Shown in pieces: positions 8,031 to 15,314 of a stretch of 64,000 bases of DNA. The position numbers were made by a program, and so were the translations under genes. The stretch covers positions 248,001 through 312,000 of the forward strand of contig NZ_MAUE01000005.1 of NCBI RefSeq assembly GCF_001702265.1. Direction: 5' to 3'. Under the pieces are notes generated by a model. It was not told the origin of the DNA. It did not search any database and worked only from the letters and a program-made list of their open reading frames with translations. The stretch comes from Pseudomonas aylmerensis. GTDB taxonomy: Bacteria; Pseudomonadota; Gammaproteobacteria; Pseudomonadales; Pseudomonadaceae. How positions within the stretch are numbered: the stretch's first letter is position 1; every line of letters starts with the position of its first letter.

Positions 8031-9197
8031 TTACAGTGGAATTCCCGCCTTGACCCGATATTGATTGCGCACCGGTGTTGCATATTGCACCACCAGGAAC
8101 GGCCGGTGCTCGGCCGGGCATTCGTTCAGGCGCCGCTCCCATTCAGCCTTGGCCTTGGCCAGTTCGTCCGCCGGGAACACCTCGGCCGCCGTCGGCACCT
8201 GCAATTGCGGGTCGGCGTCACTCCATTGCTGATACGCCAGGTAGTGCACCGGGAACAGCCGGTAACCGCCGAGAATCTGCCGGTCCATTTCTACCGCCAG
8301 CAGCTTGGTGTCTTCGAAGCGCTCGGTGATCGGTGGCGCGAAGTTGATGTGCACCCGGCCCTTGTAGCCGGTGATACCCAAGGCAATGCTCACGTCATCT
8401 TCGCCCGGCGCCTTGGTGTAGGTGCCGGTGGTGGCGCGGATATACAGCTCGCGGGCCTTGGCCGCGTCGCATGGGTCGTACTCGTAGCTGATGGACACCG
8501 GCGTCAGGTTCAGCGACTGGATGACCTCGGCAAACGGCTCGTCCTTGCGGCTGACGTGGAACATCTTGAGGATCGCCGACTCGGTGCGATCATCCCCATC
8601 CTTGGCGCGGCCTTCGGCCTGGGCGATCCAGATGGACTGGCAGTCGTTGCGGATCGAATGGTTGATGTAGGCCGACAGCAGGTTATACGCCGCCATCTTC
8701 TCCTTTCGCCCGGTGATCGAGCGGTGCACGATAAAACTCTTGTTCAAGCGCATCAGGTCGCTGACAAACGGCTTTTGCAGCAGGTTGTCGCCGATGGCGA
8801 TGCGCGGCGTCGGCAGGCCGGCGTGGTACACGGCGTAGTTGACGAAAGCCGGGTCCATCACGATATCGCGGTGGTTGGCCAGGAACAGGTAGGCGATGCC
8901 GGACTTGAGCTGCTCGACGCCGGTATAGGTCACGCCGTCGGTCGCCCGGTCGATGGTGTGATCGACGTAGTACTCGACTTTGTCCTGCAGCGTGGCCACG
9001 GTAGTGACGCCGGCAAACTCACGGCGCAATTTGCGGGCGATCATCGGCTTGAGCAGCCAGCCCAGGGCGCCGGCAAAGCGCGGGAAGCGGAAGTGGGTCA
9101 GGATGTCCAGAAAGGCCTTGTCACTGAACAGTCGGGCCAGCACTGCCGGGACTTCGCTGTCGTTGTAAGGTCGGATGGTATCGAATTCGCCCATCAT
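8031..9197 (-). CDS. PlsC-like glycerolipid acyltransferase domain protein
   Basis: The 388-residue protein resembles the large 1-acyl-glycerol-3-phosphate acyltransferase-like proteins of Pseudomonas. The acyltransferase signature is visible at FLANHRDIVMDP (His109, Asp115), followed by a motif II region GDNLLQKPF...NKSFIVHRS and a motif III-like AQAEGRAKDG. The His-to-Asp spacing is one residue longer than the classic HX4D, and the EGTRS-type motif is EGRAKD, so substrate and activity are uncertain. There is no obvious N-terminal membrane helix. Two consecutive ATG codons start the frame, with AGAG just before the first. It is expected at the membrane surface in phospholipid or related acyl transfer. 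Confidence 0.8.
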   Translation of the reverse strand: MMGEFDTIRPYNDSEVPAVLARLFSDKAFLDILTHFRFPRFAGALGWLLKPMIARKLRREFAGVTTVATLQDKVEYYVDHTIDRATDGVTYTGVEQLKSGIAYLFLANHRDIVMDPAFVNYAVYHAGLPTPRIAIGDNLLQKPFVSDLMRLNKSFIVHRSITGRKEKMAAYNLLSAYINHSIRNDCQSIWIAQAEGRAKDGDDRTESAILKMFHVSRKDEPFAEVIQSLNLTPVSISYEYDPCDAAKARELYIRATTGTYTKAPGEDDVSIALGITGYKGRVHINFAPPITERFEDTKLLAVEMDRQILGGYRLFPVHYLAYQQWSDADPQLQVPTAAEVFPADELAKAKAEWERRLNECPAEHRPFLVVQYATPVRNQYRVKAGIPL

Positions 9198-9327
9198 GCT
9201 CTCTTGTTAGAAACGGCTAGGGTAAGTACAGGAAATACCAGGGGGCGGCCGGAGTAATGGGCTCGGCCGAACGATAACCCTGTAAATAGACCGGCGATTA
9301 TACGCACAAGTCACCTTGGAGGCTGCG

Positions 9328-9510
9328 ATGCTGGAAACCGCGACGTACGATTGTCCTTATTGTGGTGAAGTGGTCGATACAACGGTGGATTTATCGGGTG
9401 GCGATCAGACCTATATAGAAGACTGCCAGGTGTGCTGCCGGCCAATTACCTTCGTTCTTCAGGTCCATGATGAAGAATGGATGCTTGAAACCCGTAGCGA
9501 AAATGAATAG
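9328..9510 (+). CDS. CPXCG-motif cysteine-rich protein
   Basis: This 60-residue protein carries CPYCG at residues 9-13 and DCQVCC at 32-37, the pattern of the CPXCG cysteine-rich family, which probably binds zinc. Its function is unknown. GGAGG lies 5 nt before the ATG at 9328; the in-frame TTG at 9316 overlaps that Shine-Dalgarno sequence and is rejected. It is followed 11 nt later by a DUF2007 gene, an arrangement that suggests a two-gene operon. Confidence 0.88.
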   Translation: MLETATYDCPYCGEVVDTTVDLSGGDQTYIEDCQVCCRPITFVLQVHDEEWMLETRSENE

Positions 9511-9521
9511 CGGGGGCGCCC

Positions 9522-9782
9522 ATGCAGCGAATCTACGAACCGGAAAACCTGATGGAAGGCGAGCTGCTGCAACAGATGCTCGCCAGCGAGGGTATCGAAG
9601 CGCATCTGGTGGGCCGCCATTTGCTCGGCGGCACCGGCGAGCTGCCGATCTTCGGCCTGCTGGGGCTGGAGGTGGACAACGATCAGGCCGCCTACGCCCG
9701 CGAGCTGATTACCGCCTACATCGGCGCGCAACCGCTGCCCGGCGATGAACCCGACAGCTTCCCCGACGTGCTGGTCTGTTAG
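9522..9782 (+). CDS. DUF2007-domain protein
   Basis: The 86-residue soluble protein matches the DUF2007 pattern (putative signal-transducing, ACT-like small domain). It starts with the typical MQRIYEPENLMEGELLQQML and includes GIEAHLVGRHL and the C-terminal half LGLEVDNDQAAYARELI. The family has no established biochemical role. It lies 11 nt after the CPXCG gene and 36 nt before the SRAP gene, so the three may be one transcript. Confidence 0.85.
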   Translation: MQRIYEPENLMEGELLQQMLASEGIEAHLVGRHLLGGTGELPIFGLLGLEVDNDQAAYARELITAYIGAQPLPGDEPDSFPDVLVC

Positions 9783-9818
9783 GCTGTCGGTCGGTTTACC
9801 CAAGAGTCGTGTTGCCCC

Positions 9819-10439
9819 ATGTGTGGACGTTATGCCCTGTTTCGCTGGAACCCCACCTTTGCTGCCTTGCCGGGCTTTCCGGCGGACCAGCAGGCCCAGT
9901 GGAACATCTCTCCGAACGATTCGGTGCTGATCCAGCGCCAGAGCGAAGGCCAGCGCACCCTGGCTCGCGCCCGCTGGGGCCTGACGCCGCCGTGGCTGAC
10001 GGACCTGTCCCGCACGCCGGCTCATGCCCGCGCTGAAACCCTGGCCGAACAACCGATGTTTCGCGAAGCGTTTCGCCAGCGCCGTTGCCTGCTGCCCGCC
10101 AATGGTTTCTACGAATGGCGCGGTACCCAGCGCAAACGCCCCTATTGGCTGACGCCGGGGGAGGGCTCCACGTTGTTTTTTGCCGCGATCTGGGAGGCCT
10201 ACCCGGTGCAGGAGCAGGTGTGGCTGAGCACGGCGGTAGTGACGCAAGCCGCGCAGAGTCAGCGACGACCATTGATCCTGGACGCTGCCGGGCAGGCCGC
10301 CTGGCTGGATCCGGAGACCCCACTGCATGTGCTGCAAGGCCTGCTGGCCAGTGAGCCCGTCGCGTTGCGCGAGCGGGTCCTGGCCAATATGGTCAATGAT
10401 CCCAAGCTCAACGGGCCGGAGTGCCTGACCCCGGCCTGA
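9819..10439 (+). CDS. SRAP (YedK/HMCES)-family protein with substituted catalytic positions
   Basis: SRAP proteins protect cells from abasic sites in single-stranded DNA by a covalent thiazolidine link through the N-terminal Cys2. This 206-residue protein keeps MCGRY (Cys2), WGLTPPW and the Glu of NGFYEW (Glu99). Compared with E. coli YedK, the Asn of the NARxET motif is His69 here (HARAET), and the His before DRRP is Ser147 (SQRRP). It is also shorter than usual in the middle. It may be a divergent paralogue with altered crosslink reversal or ring closure. It follows the CPXCG and DUF2007 genes, with a REP element downstream. Confidence 0.88.
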   Translation: MCGRYALFRWNPTFAALPGFPADQQAQWNISPNDSVLIQRQSEGQRTLARARWGLTPPWLTDLSRTPAHARAETLAEQPMFREAFRQRRCLLPANGFYEWRGTQRKRPYWLTPGEGSTLFFAAIWEAYPVQEQVWLSTAVVTQAAQSQRRPLILDAAGQAAWLDPETPLHVLQGLLASEPVALRERVLANMVNDPKLNGPECLTPA

Positions 10440-10471
10440 GTCTGGGGTTTATGGGGTGTAGGTGCGGGCCT

Positions 10472-10546
10472 CATCGCAGGCAAGCCAGCTCCCACATTTG
10501 GAACTGTGAGTACACTCCGATGTGAGCGCTGGCTTGCCTGCGACAG
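10472..10546. repeat. REP pair, outward orientation
   Basis: An inverse REP copy at 10472-10496 (CATCGCAGGCAAGCCAGC...) is followed 24 nt later by a direct copy at 10521-10546 (TGTGAGCGCTGGCTTGCC...). The order of the arms is opposite to that of the pair at 3391-3477. Confidence 0.85.
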
Positions 10547-10714
10547 GGCCCTCGAGACCGCCGAAAGCTCAACCTTGAACGGATGGATCCGCGGCGCCGC
10601 CGCAGTAAGGGCGTGTGGGATGTATCCGAAAATGAGTGGTTAAACGTCTGTTGTATCTGGCGTCGATACACACGAGCGCCTACGATACGCGCCATGTTTT
10701 CAGGGAGAGCGTTT

Positions 10715-11533
10715 ATGAAGAAATCATTGGCGGTAAGTGTGTTGGCGGCAGCGGTGTTGCTGGCCGGGTGCCAGTCGGTCAATACCACCAGCGGCGGCGC
10801 CGTTGGGGTAGAGCGCAAGCAATACATGTTCAGCATGCTGTCGAGCCAGGAAGTCGACCAGATGTATGCCCAGTCCTACCAGCAGACCCTGGGCGAAGCC
10901 AGTGGCAAAGGCCTGGTGGACAAGACCAGCGCCAACGCCAAGCGCGTGCAGGCGATCGCCAACCGCTTGATCGCCCAGGCGCCCACGTTCCGCCCCGATG
11001 CGGCGCAGTGGAAGTGGGAAGTGAACCTGATCAAAAGTGATGAGATGAACGCCAACTGCGGGCCTGGCGGCAAGATTTTCGTGTACAGCGCGTTGATCGA
11101 TAACCTCAAGCTCACCGATGACGAACTGGCCGCGGTGATGGGTCATGAAATCGCCCACGCCTTGCGTGAACATGGCCGCGAAGCCATGTCCAAGGCCTAC
11201 GGGATCGAGATGGCGAAGCAGGGCGCCGGCGCGTTGTTCGGCCTGGGCCAGGACAGCCTGGCACTCGCGGACACGGTGGCCAACTACGGCATGACCTTGC
11301 CCAACAGCCGCAGCAATGAAAACGAAGCGGACCTGATCGGCCTGGAGCTGGCGGCGCGTGCTGGCTACAACCCGAACGCCGCCATCACGCTGTGGAACAA
11401 AATGGCCAAGGCTTCCGAAGGCGCGCCACCGGAGTTCATGAGTACTCACCCGGCGTCCGACAGCCGAATCGCCTCGTTGCAGGCGGCAATTCCGAAGGTG
11501 ATGCCGCTGTACCAGCAAGCCAAGAAATCTTGA
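10715..11533 (+). CDS. M48-family lipoprotein metallopeptidase
   Basis: This is a probable envelope zinc protease of 272 residues, similar in layout to LoiP/YcaL/BepA-like M48 proteins that act in outer-membrane quality control. It has a signal peptide with lipobox LLAGC (Cys19). The zinc motif HEIAH is at residues 144-148, with the downstream NENEAD motif at 201-206 supplying the third ligand. CGPGGKIFVYSALID before the zinc helix is typical of the family. The frame opens further upstream, but the ATG at 10715 yields the signal peptide and has GGGAG 8 nt before it. It is monocistronic and convergent with the GDT1-type gene. Confidence 0.92.
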   Translation: MKKSLAVSVLAAAVLLAGCQSVNTTSGGAVGVERKQYMFSMLSSQEVDQMYAQSYQQTLGEASGKGLVDKTSANAKRVQAIANRLIAQAPTFRPDAAQWKWEVNLIKSDEMNANCGPGGKIFVYSALIDNLKLTDDELAAVMGHEIAHALREHGREAMSKAYGIEMAKQGAGALFGLGQDSLALADTVANYGMTLPNSRSNENEADLIGLELAARAGYNPNAAITLWNKMAKASEGAPPEFMSTHPASDSRIASLQAAIPKVMPLYQQAKKS

Positions 11534-11626
11534 TTAAACACTGAGCCCTTGTAGGGGCTCGGCCTGCCGGCGATGGCGTCCTGAGGATCGCAATCGCCGT
11601 CAAGCCGGACTCCTGCAGGTGGTGTG

Positions 11627-12211
11627 CTAGATCCAGCCGCTGCTTTGCATGGCCTTGTACACCGCCACGATCGCCAGGATGAAAAACGCCGTGGCGGCCA
11701 GTCGGCGGATCAAGGTCAGCGGCAGTTTCTCTGCAGCAAAATTCCCCGCCAGAACCACCGGTACGTTGGCAATCAACATGCCCAGCGTGGTGCCGATAAT
11801 CACCAGCCACAGCTCCGGGTATTGCGCCGCCAGCATCACCGTGGCGATCTGCGTCTTGTCACCGATTTCTGCGAGGAAAAACGCGATCAGCGTGGTCAGG
11901 AATGGCCCGAACTTGCGCGTGGTGCTGGCTTCGTCATCGTCGAGTTTGTCCGGTACCAGGGTCCACAACGCCGTGGCGCAGAAGCTCGCCGCGAGTATCC
12001 AGTGCAACACTGCATCCGAGAAGAAACTGCCAAACCAGGCCCCCACGGCACCGGCGGCCGCATGGTTGGCCAGGGTCGCGGCGACGATGCCGGCGATGAT
12101 CGGCCAGGGCTTGCGAAAGCGAGCGGCGAGAATGAGCGCGAGCAGTTGCGTCTTGTCGCCGATTTCGGCCAAGGCAACGATTGCGGTAGGAACGAGTAGT
12201 GAATCCAGCAT
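11627..12211 (-). CDS. TMEM165/GDT1 (UPF0016)-family manganese transporter
   Basis: This is an inner-membrane cation exporter of 194 residues with two copies of the diagnostic EIGDKT motif (residues 16-21 and 115-120), each followed by hydrophobic helices, giving six or so membrane segments. Family members move Mn2+ or Ca2+. The upstream yybP-ykoY element points to Mn2+ export here. The open frame runs upstream through the riboswitch to 12436, but the real start is the ATG at 12211, with GGAAAC 7 nt before it. That Shine-Dalgarno region sits next to an arm of an alternative hairpin, so translation is probably riboswitch-controlled. Confidence 0.94.
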   Translation of the reverse strand: MLDSLLVPTAIVALAEIGDKTQLLALILAARFRKPWPIIAGIVAATLANHAAAGAVGAWFGSFFSDAVLHWILAASFCATALWTLVPDKLDDDEASTTRKFGPFLTTLIAFFLAEIGDKTQIATVMLAAQYPELWLVIIGTTLGMLIANVPVVLAGNFAAEKLPLTLIRRLAATAFFILAIVAVYKAMQSSGWI

Positions 12212-12225
12212 CAGGTAAGTTTCCA

Positions 12226-12412
12226 GGGGCGGGTCGACACGGCTATGACACGTACAGCCTTCCCGCCCCGGGTAAGGTGTGCGTGTCATAGGTCTTGTCA
12301 AACCCCGGTCCGTCTGTGCGGACTCCTGGGTCGCATACGCCATGGCCTGTTGACCAAGTATGTTGACGTATGCCGGACGAGCGTGGCGCTCGTGGGAGAC
12401 TACTCCCCTAGG
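12226..12412 (-). promoter_or_regulatory. yybP-ykoY manganese riboswitch with expression platform
   Basis: On the minus strand the hallmark GGGGAGTAG (12408-12400) is followed by GTCAACATAC (12367-12358) and a 7-bp helix GCATACG/CGTATGC (12373-12367 with 12339-12333), matching the yybP-ykoY class. Downstream, CTATGACACG and CGTGTCATAG (12291-12282 and 12252-12243) form a 10-bp hairpin whose loop contains GGGGCGGG. That sequence can instead pair with CCCGCCCC at 12233-12226, next to the Shine-Dalgarno sequence. The element controls the GDT1-type gene. Confidence 0.9.
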
Positions 12413-12471
12413 ACGGAGCGGATTCTGCCTAGGCAAAACCCATTCGGCAAGCCTTCTTTTTCAAATTGCCA

Positions 12472-13470
12472 TTAGCCGCGCTTGGCACGATAAATGCGAA
12501 AACCATTGCCTTCGGCCTTGATCGCACACACGCCCAGATGCTCCTCGATCAGCGGCTGGTACTTCAGGAAGCTATTCGCGACCAAGCGCAGTTCGCCGCC
12601 TTTTGCCAGATGTTTGGCAGCTTTTCGCAGCAGGTTCTCAGTCGCGAAATAATCGGTATGCACGCCGACATGGAACGGCGGATTGCTCAGGATCGCGTTC
12701 AAACCCATCGGCGCGGCATCGATGCCGTCACCGGTCAACACCTCGGCTTCCAGGCCATTGGCAGCCAGGGTCAGACGGCTGCTGGCGGCGGCAAAGGCAT
12801 CCACATCCAGCATCGTCACGGTGTTGTGCGGGTAGCGACGTTTTACCGCAGCCCCGAGCACGCCGGCGCCGCAACCGAAGTCGAGCAAATGGCCGCTCGG
12901 CAACTTATCCAAATGCTCCAGCAACAGCTCGGTACCGCGGTCCAGGCGACCGTGGCTGAACACGCCGGGCAGGCTCACGACCTTGAGCGGCCCTTCGGCC
13001 AGCGGGACGTCGAAGACCTGCGCGAGGCTTTGCAGGTCGACCGCCTGCGGCGCGTTGGCCACCGTAACCTGCCACAGCTGGCAATGGCGCGCGTTGTCGA
13101 GCTTGCGCGGTTTGCCAAAGGGGATCAGCTGTTTGGCGGCGCTTTCGATGCCGCCTTTTTTCTCGCCGACCAGAAACAGCTCGGCGCCGGGCAGTCGCGC
13201 GGCCACGGCGTTGAGCAGGTAGTCGGTGAGGTCCTTGGACTTGGGCAGGAAGATCACCGCCGCATCAAACGTACGCTCGGGCACCGTCACGCCGAACTGG
13301 CTGCGCGCGGGGAAACGCGCGTCGAGCGCTGCCTGGTCGCCGGCATGCCAGCTCCAGCCGTGGGCGTTGGGCAGGCGACCCAGCAGGTCGTCGGCAGGCA
13401 AACCTACCAGCAGCAGGTTGCCTTGAAAAAGTTCGGCCTGACGAAGCAGTACTTCACTGCGCGGATCCAT
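12472..13470 (-). CDS. rsmC: 16S rRNA (guanine-1207-N2)-methyltransferase
   Basis: This enzyme methylates G1207 of 16S rRNA in the small subunit using SAM. The 332-residue protein has the RsmC two-domain layout: a degenerate N-terminal methyltransferase-like half, and a catalytic C-terminal half with the SAM motif [12 protein letters not shown] (about 195-206) and the amino-methylating motif SNPPFH (262-267). The length matches the E. coli enzyme closely (343). The ATG start [13 protein letters not shown] is preceded by AAAGGAG. It is transcribed away from the riboswitch gene on the same strand and is likely a separate unit. Confidence 0.94.
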   Translation of the reverse strand: MDPRSEVLLRQAELFQGNLLLVGLPADDLLGRLPNAHGWSWHAGDQAALDARFPARSQFGVTVPERTFDAAVIFLPKSKDLTDYLLNAVAARLPGAELFLVGEKKGGIESAAKQLIPFGKPRKLDNARHCQLWQVTVANAPQAVDLQSLAQVFDVPLAEGPLKVVSLPGVFSHGRLDRGTELLLEHLDKLPSGHLLDFGCGAGVLGAAVKRRYPHNTVTMLDVDAFAAASSRLTLAANGLEAEVLTGDGIDAAPMGLNAILSNPPFHVGVHTDYFATENLLRKAAKHLAKGGELRLVANSFLKYQPLIEEHLGVCAIKAEGNGFRIYRAKRG

Positions 13471-13500
13471 GGTCTGCTCCTTTAAAAGGGGCGCAGTTTA

Positions 13501-14466
13501 TCAACTCACAACGCGCAGCGGGGCGCCGCTGAAAAAGCCCCGGGCGTTTTCCGTCAGTTGCCCGACGATGCGCTGGCGCGCCTCGCGACTGCCCCAGGCA
13601 TTGTGCGGGGTGACAATCAGACGAGGGATATCACCGGCCAGCAGCGGGTTGCCGTTGACCGGCGGTTCCACGCTCAATACGTCGGTCGCCGCGCCACCCA
13701 GGTGACCGCTGCGCAACGCGTCTGCCAGGGCCTGCTCGTTGATCAAGCCACCGCGCGCGGTGTTGACGATGAACGCGCCGGGCTTGAGCAGCGCCAGTTC
13801 GCGTGCGCCGATAAAGTCGCGGGTGTGCTCGTTGAGCGGGCAGTGCAGGGTCAGCGCGTCGACCTGCGCCAGTAATTCATCCAGCGGCACGCGGTCGGCG
13901 CGGGCAGGGCGGCCCGGGATCGCGCCGAGCAGCACGCGCATGCCAAAGGCTTCGGCCAGGCGTGCGACCGCGCTGCCCAGCTCGCCATGGCCCAGCAGGC
14001 CGAGGGTTTTGCCTTCCAGCTCGACAATCGGGTAGTCCAGCAGGCAGAACTGCTTGGCTTGCTGCCATTTGCCGGCGGCCACGTCTCGCTGATAGTCCTT
14101 CAAGCGCGTCGCCAGATTGAGCAGCAACATGATCGTGTGTTGTGCCACCGACGGCGTGCCGTAGCCCTGGCAGTTACTCACGGTGATGCCATGCGCGCGG
14201 GCGGCCTCGAGGTCGACGTTGTTGGTGCCGGTGGCCGACACCAGGATCAGCTTGAGTTGCGGGCACGCCGCCAGGGTTTCGGTGCTCAGCGCGATTTTGT
14301 TGCTGATCACCACGTCGGCGCCCTGCAGGCGCTCGACCACGTTCTGGGGCGTGGTGTCGGTGAACAACTGCAACTCGCTGAAGGTGTTGCGCAACTCACT
14401 GAGGTCAAGGTCCCCTAGGTCCAGGGACGGGTGATCAAGGAAGACGGCGCGGCGATTGTTCGTCAT
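13501..14466 (-). CDS. D-2-hydroxyacid dehydrogenase (hydroxypyruvate/glyoxylate reductase-like)
   Basis: This NAD(P)H-dependent oxidoreductase of 321 residues belongs to the D-isomer 2-hydroxyacid dehydrogenase family. The Rossmann motif GHGELG is at about 159-164, and the catalytic triad is visible as Arg238 (NTARGG), Glu267 (SVEPP) and His288 (TPHNAW). Overall similarity is to glycerate dehydrogenase/hydroxypyruvate reductase HprA, but the substrate cannot be fixed from sequence alone. The frame begins with a TTG directly before the ATG; I use the ATG at 14466. It is divergent from the LysE exporter gene. Confidence 0.88.
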   Translation of the reverse strand: MTNNRRAVFLDHPSLDLGDLDLSELRNTFSELQLFTDTTPQNVVERLQGADVVISNKIALSTETLAACPQLKLILVSATGTNNVDLEAARAHGITVSNCQGYGTPSVAQHTIMLLLNLATRLKDYQRDVAAGKWQQAKQFCLLDYPIVELEGKTLGLLGHGELGSAVARLAEAFGMRVLLGAIPGRPARADRVPLDELLAQVDALTLHCPLNEHTRDFIGARELALLKPGAFIVNTARGGLINEQALADALRSGHLGGAATDVLSVEPPVNGNPLLAGDIPRLIVTPHNAWGSREARQRIVGQLTENARGFFSGAPLRVVS

Positions 14467-14550
14467 CAACTGTACCTTTTGCGACTGAGTTCGAAGGCGT
14501 AATCTGCCGAGCCTATCAGATGAAATAATCAGTTACTTAATGGAGTGAGT

Positions 14551-15183
14551 ATGTACGTCGCCGAGTTTTTGACCGTGGCCTTGATTCACTTGTTGGCGGT
14601 GGCCAGCCCTGGCCCGGATTTCGCCGTGGTGGTGCGCGAAAGTGTTACCCACGGCCGTCGCGCCGGCACCTGGACCGCGCTGGGGGTGGGCTCGGCGATT
14701 TTCCTGCACGTGGGGTATTCGCTGCTCGGTATCGGTTTGATCGTGTCCCAGTCCATCGTGCTGTTCAACGCGCTCAAGTGGGCGGCGGCGGCCTACCTGT
14801 TGTACATCGGTTTCAAGGCCCTGCGCGCGCAGCCGGCCAAGCCTGCCGCCGAGGGCGAGTTGCACCGTGAAGCCGGTGAGCGCACCCCGCGCGGCGCGTT
14901 TACCGCAGGTTTCGTGACCAATGGCTTGAACCCCAAGGCCACGCTGTTCTTCCTCTCGCTGTTCACCGTCGTCATCAACCCGCACACGCCGCTGGCGATC
15001 CAGGCCGGTTACGGCGTGTACCTGGCGGTAGCGACGGCGCTGTGGTTCTGCCTGGTGGCCATGCTGTTCAGCCAGCAGCGCGTGCGCGCAGGTTTTGCGC
15101 GGATGGGGCACTGGTTCGATCGGACCATGGGCGCGGTGTTGATTGCGATTGGGGTGAAGCTGGCATTCACCAGCATGAAATAA
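14551..15183 (+). CDS. LysE/RhtB-family amino-acid exporter
   Basis: This is a 210-residue inner-membrane exporter with about six hydrophobic segments and the family motif ASPGPDFAVVVRESVTHGRRAG near the N-terminus, followed by FVTNGLNPKATLFFLSLF. LysE/RhtB proteins export amino acids such as threonine, homoserine or lysine; the substrate here is unknown. The ATG at 14551 has TGGAG 5 nt upstream; an in-frame GTG at 14545 overlaps that region and is less likely. A 10-bp hairpin without a T-run follows the stop. Confidence 0.9.
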   Translation: MYVAEFLTVALIHLLAVASPGPDFAVVVRESVTHGRRAGTWTALGVGSAIFLHVGYSLLGIGLIVSQSIVLFNALKWAAAAYLLYIGFKALRAQPAKPAAEGELHREAGERTPRGAFTAGFVTNGLNPKATLFFLSLFTVVINPHTPLAIQAGYGVYLAVATALWFCLVAMLFSQQRVRAGFARMGHWFDRTMGAVLIAIGVKLAFTSMK

Positions 15184-15186
15184 GCT

Positions 15187-15211
15187 GAATGCTGGCGCAA
15201 AGCTAGCATTC
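15187..15211. other. Hairpin after the LysE-type gene
   Basis: GAATGCTGGC pairs with GCTAGCATTC through 10 bp including one G-T wobble, with loop GCAAA. No T-run follows, so it is not a standard intrinsic terminator. It may be a Rho-dependent end or an mRNA stabiliser. Confidence 0.4.
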
Positions 15212-15314
15212 ATTGGGGTCTGCAAATCATTCCTTTGGCTGATTTGGCTGAAACATAAGGTCTCTAAAGTGCAGGCCTACAAGCCAAGACCGTGCAGTCA
15301 TTAAAGGGATTCTT

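Noticed and set aside
11546..11565. Hairpin GAGCCC/GGGGCTC after the M48 protease gene
   Set aside because: The stem is short and no T-run follows, so I cannot call it a terminator.
12211..12436. Longer N-terminus for the GDT1-type transporter
   Set aside because: The extension is the translated riboswitch. The protein family starts at MLDSLLVPTAIVALAEIGDK.
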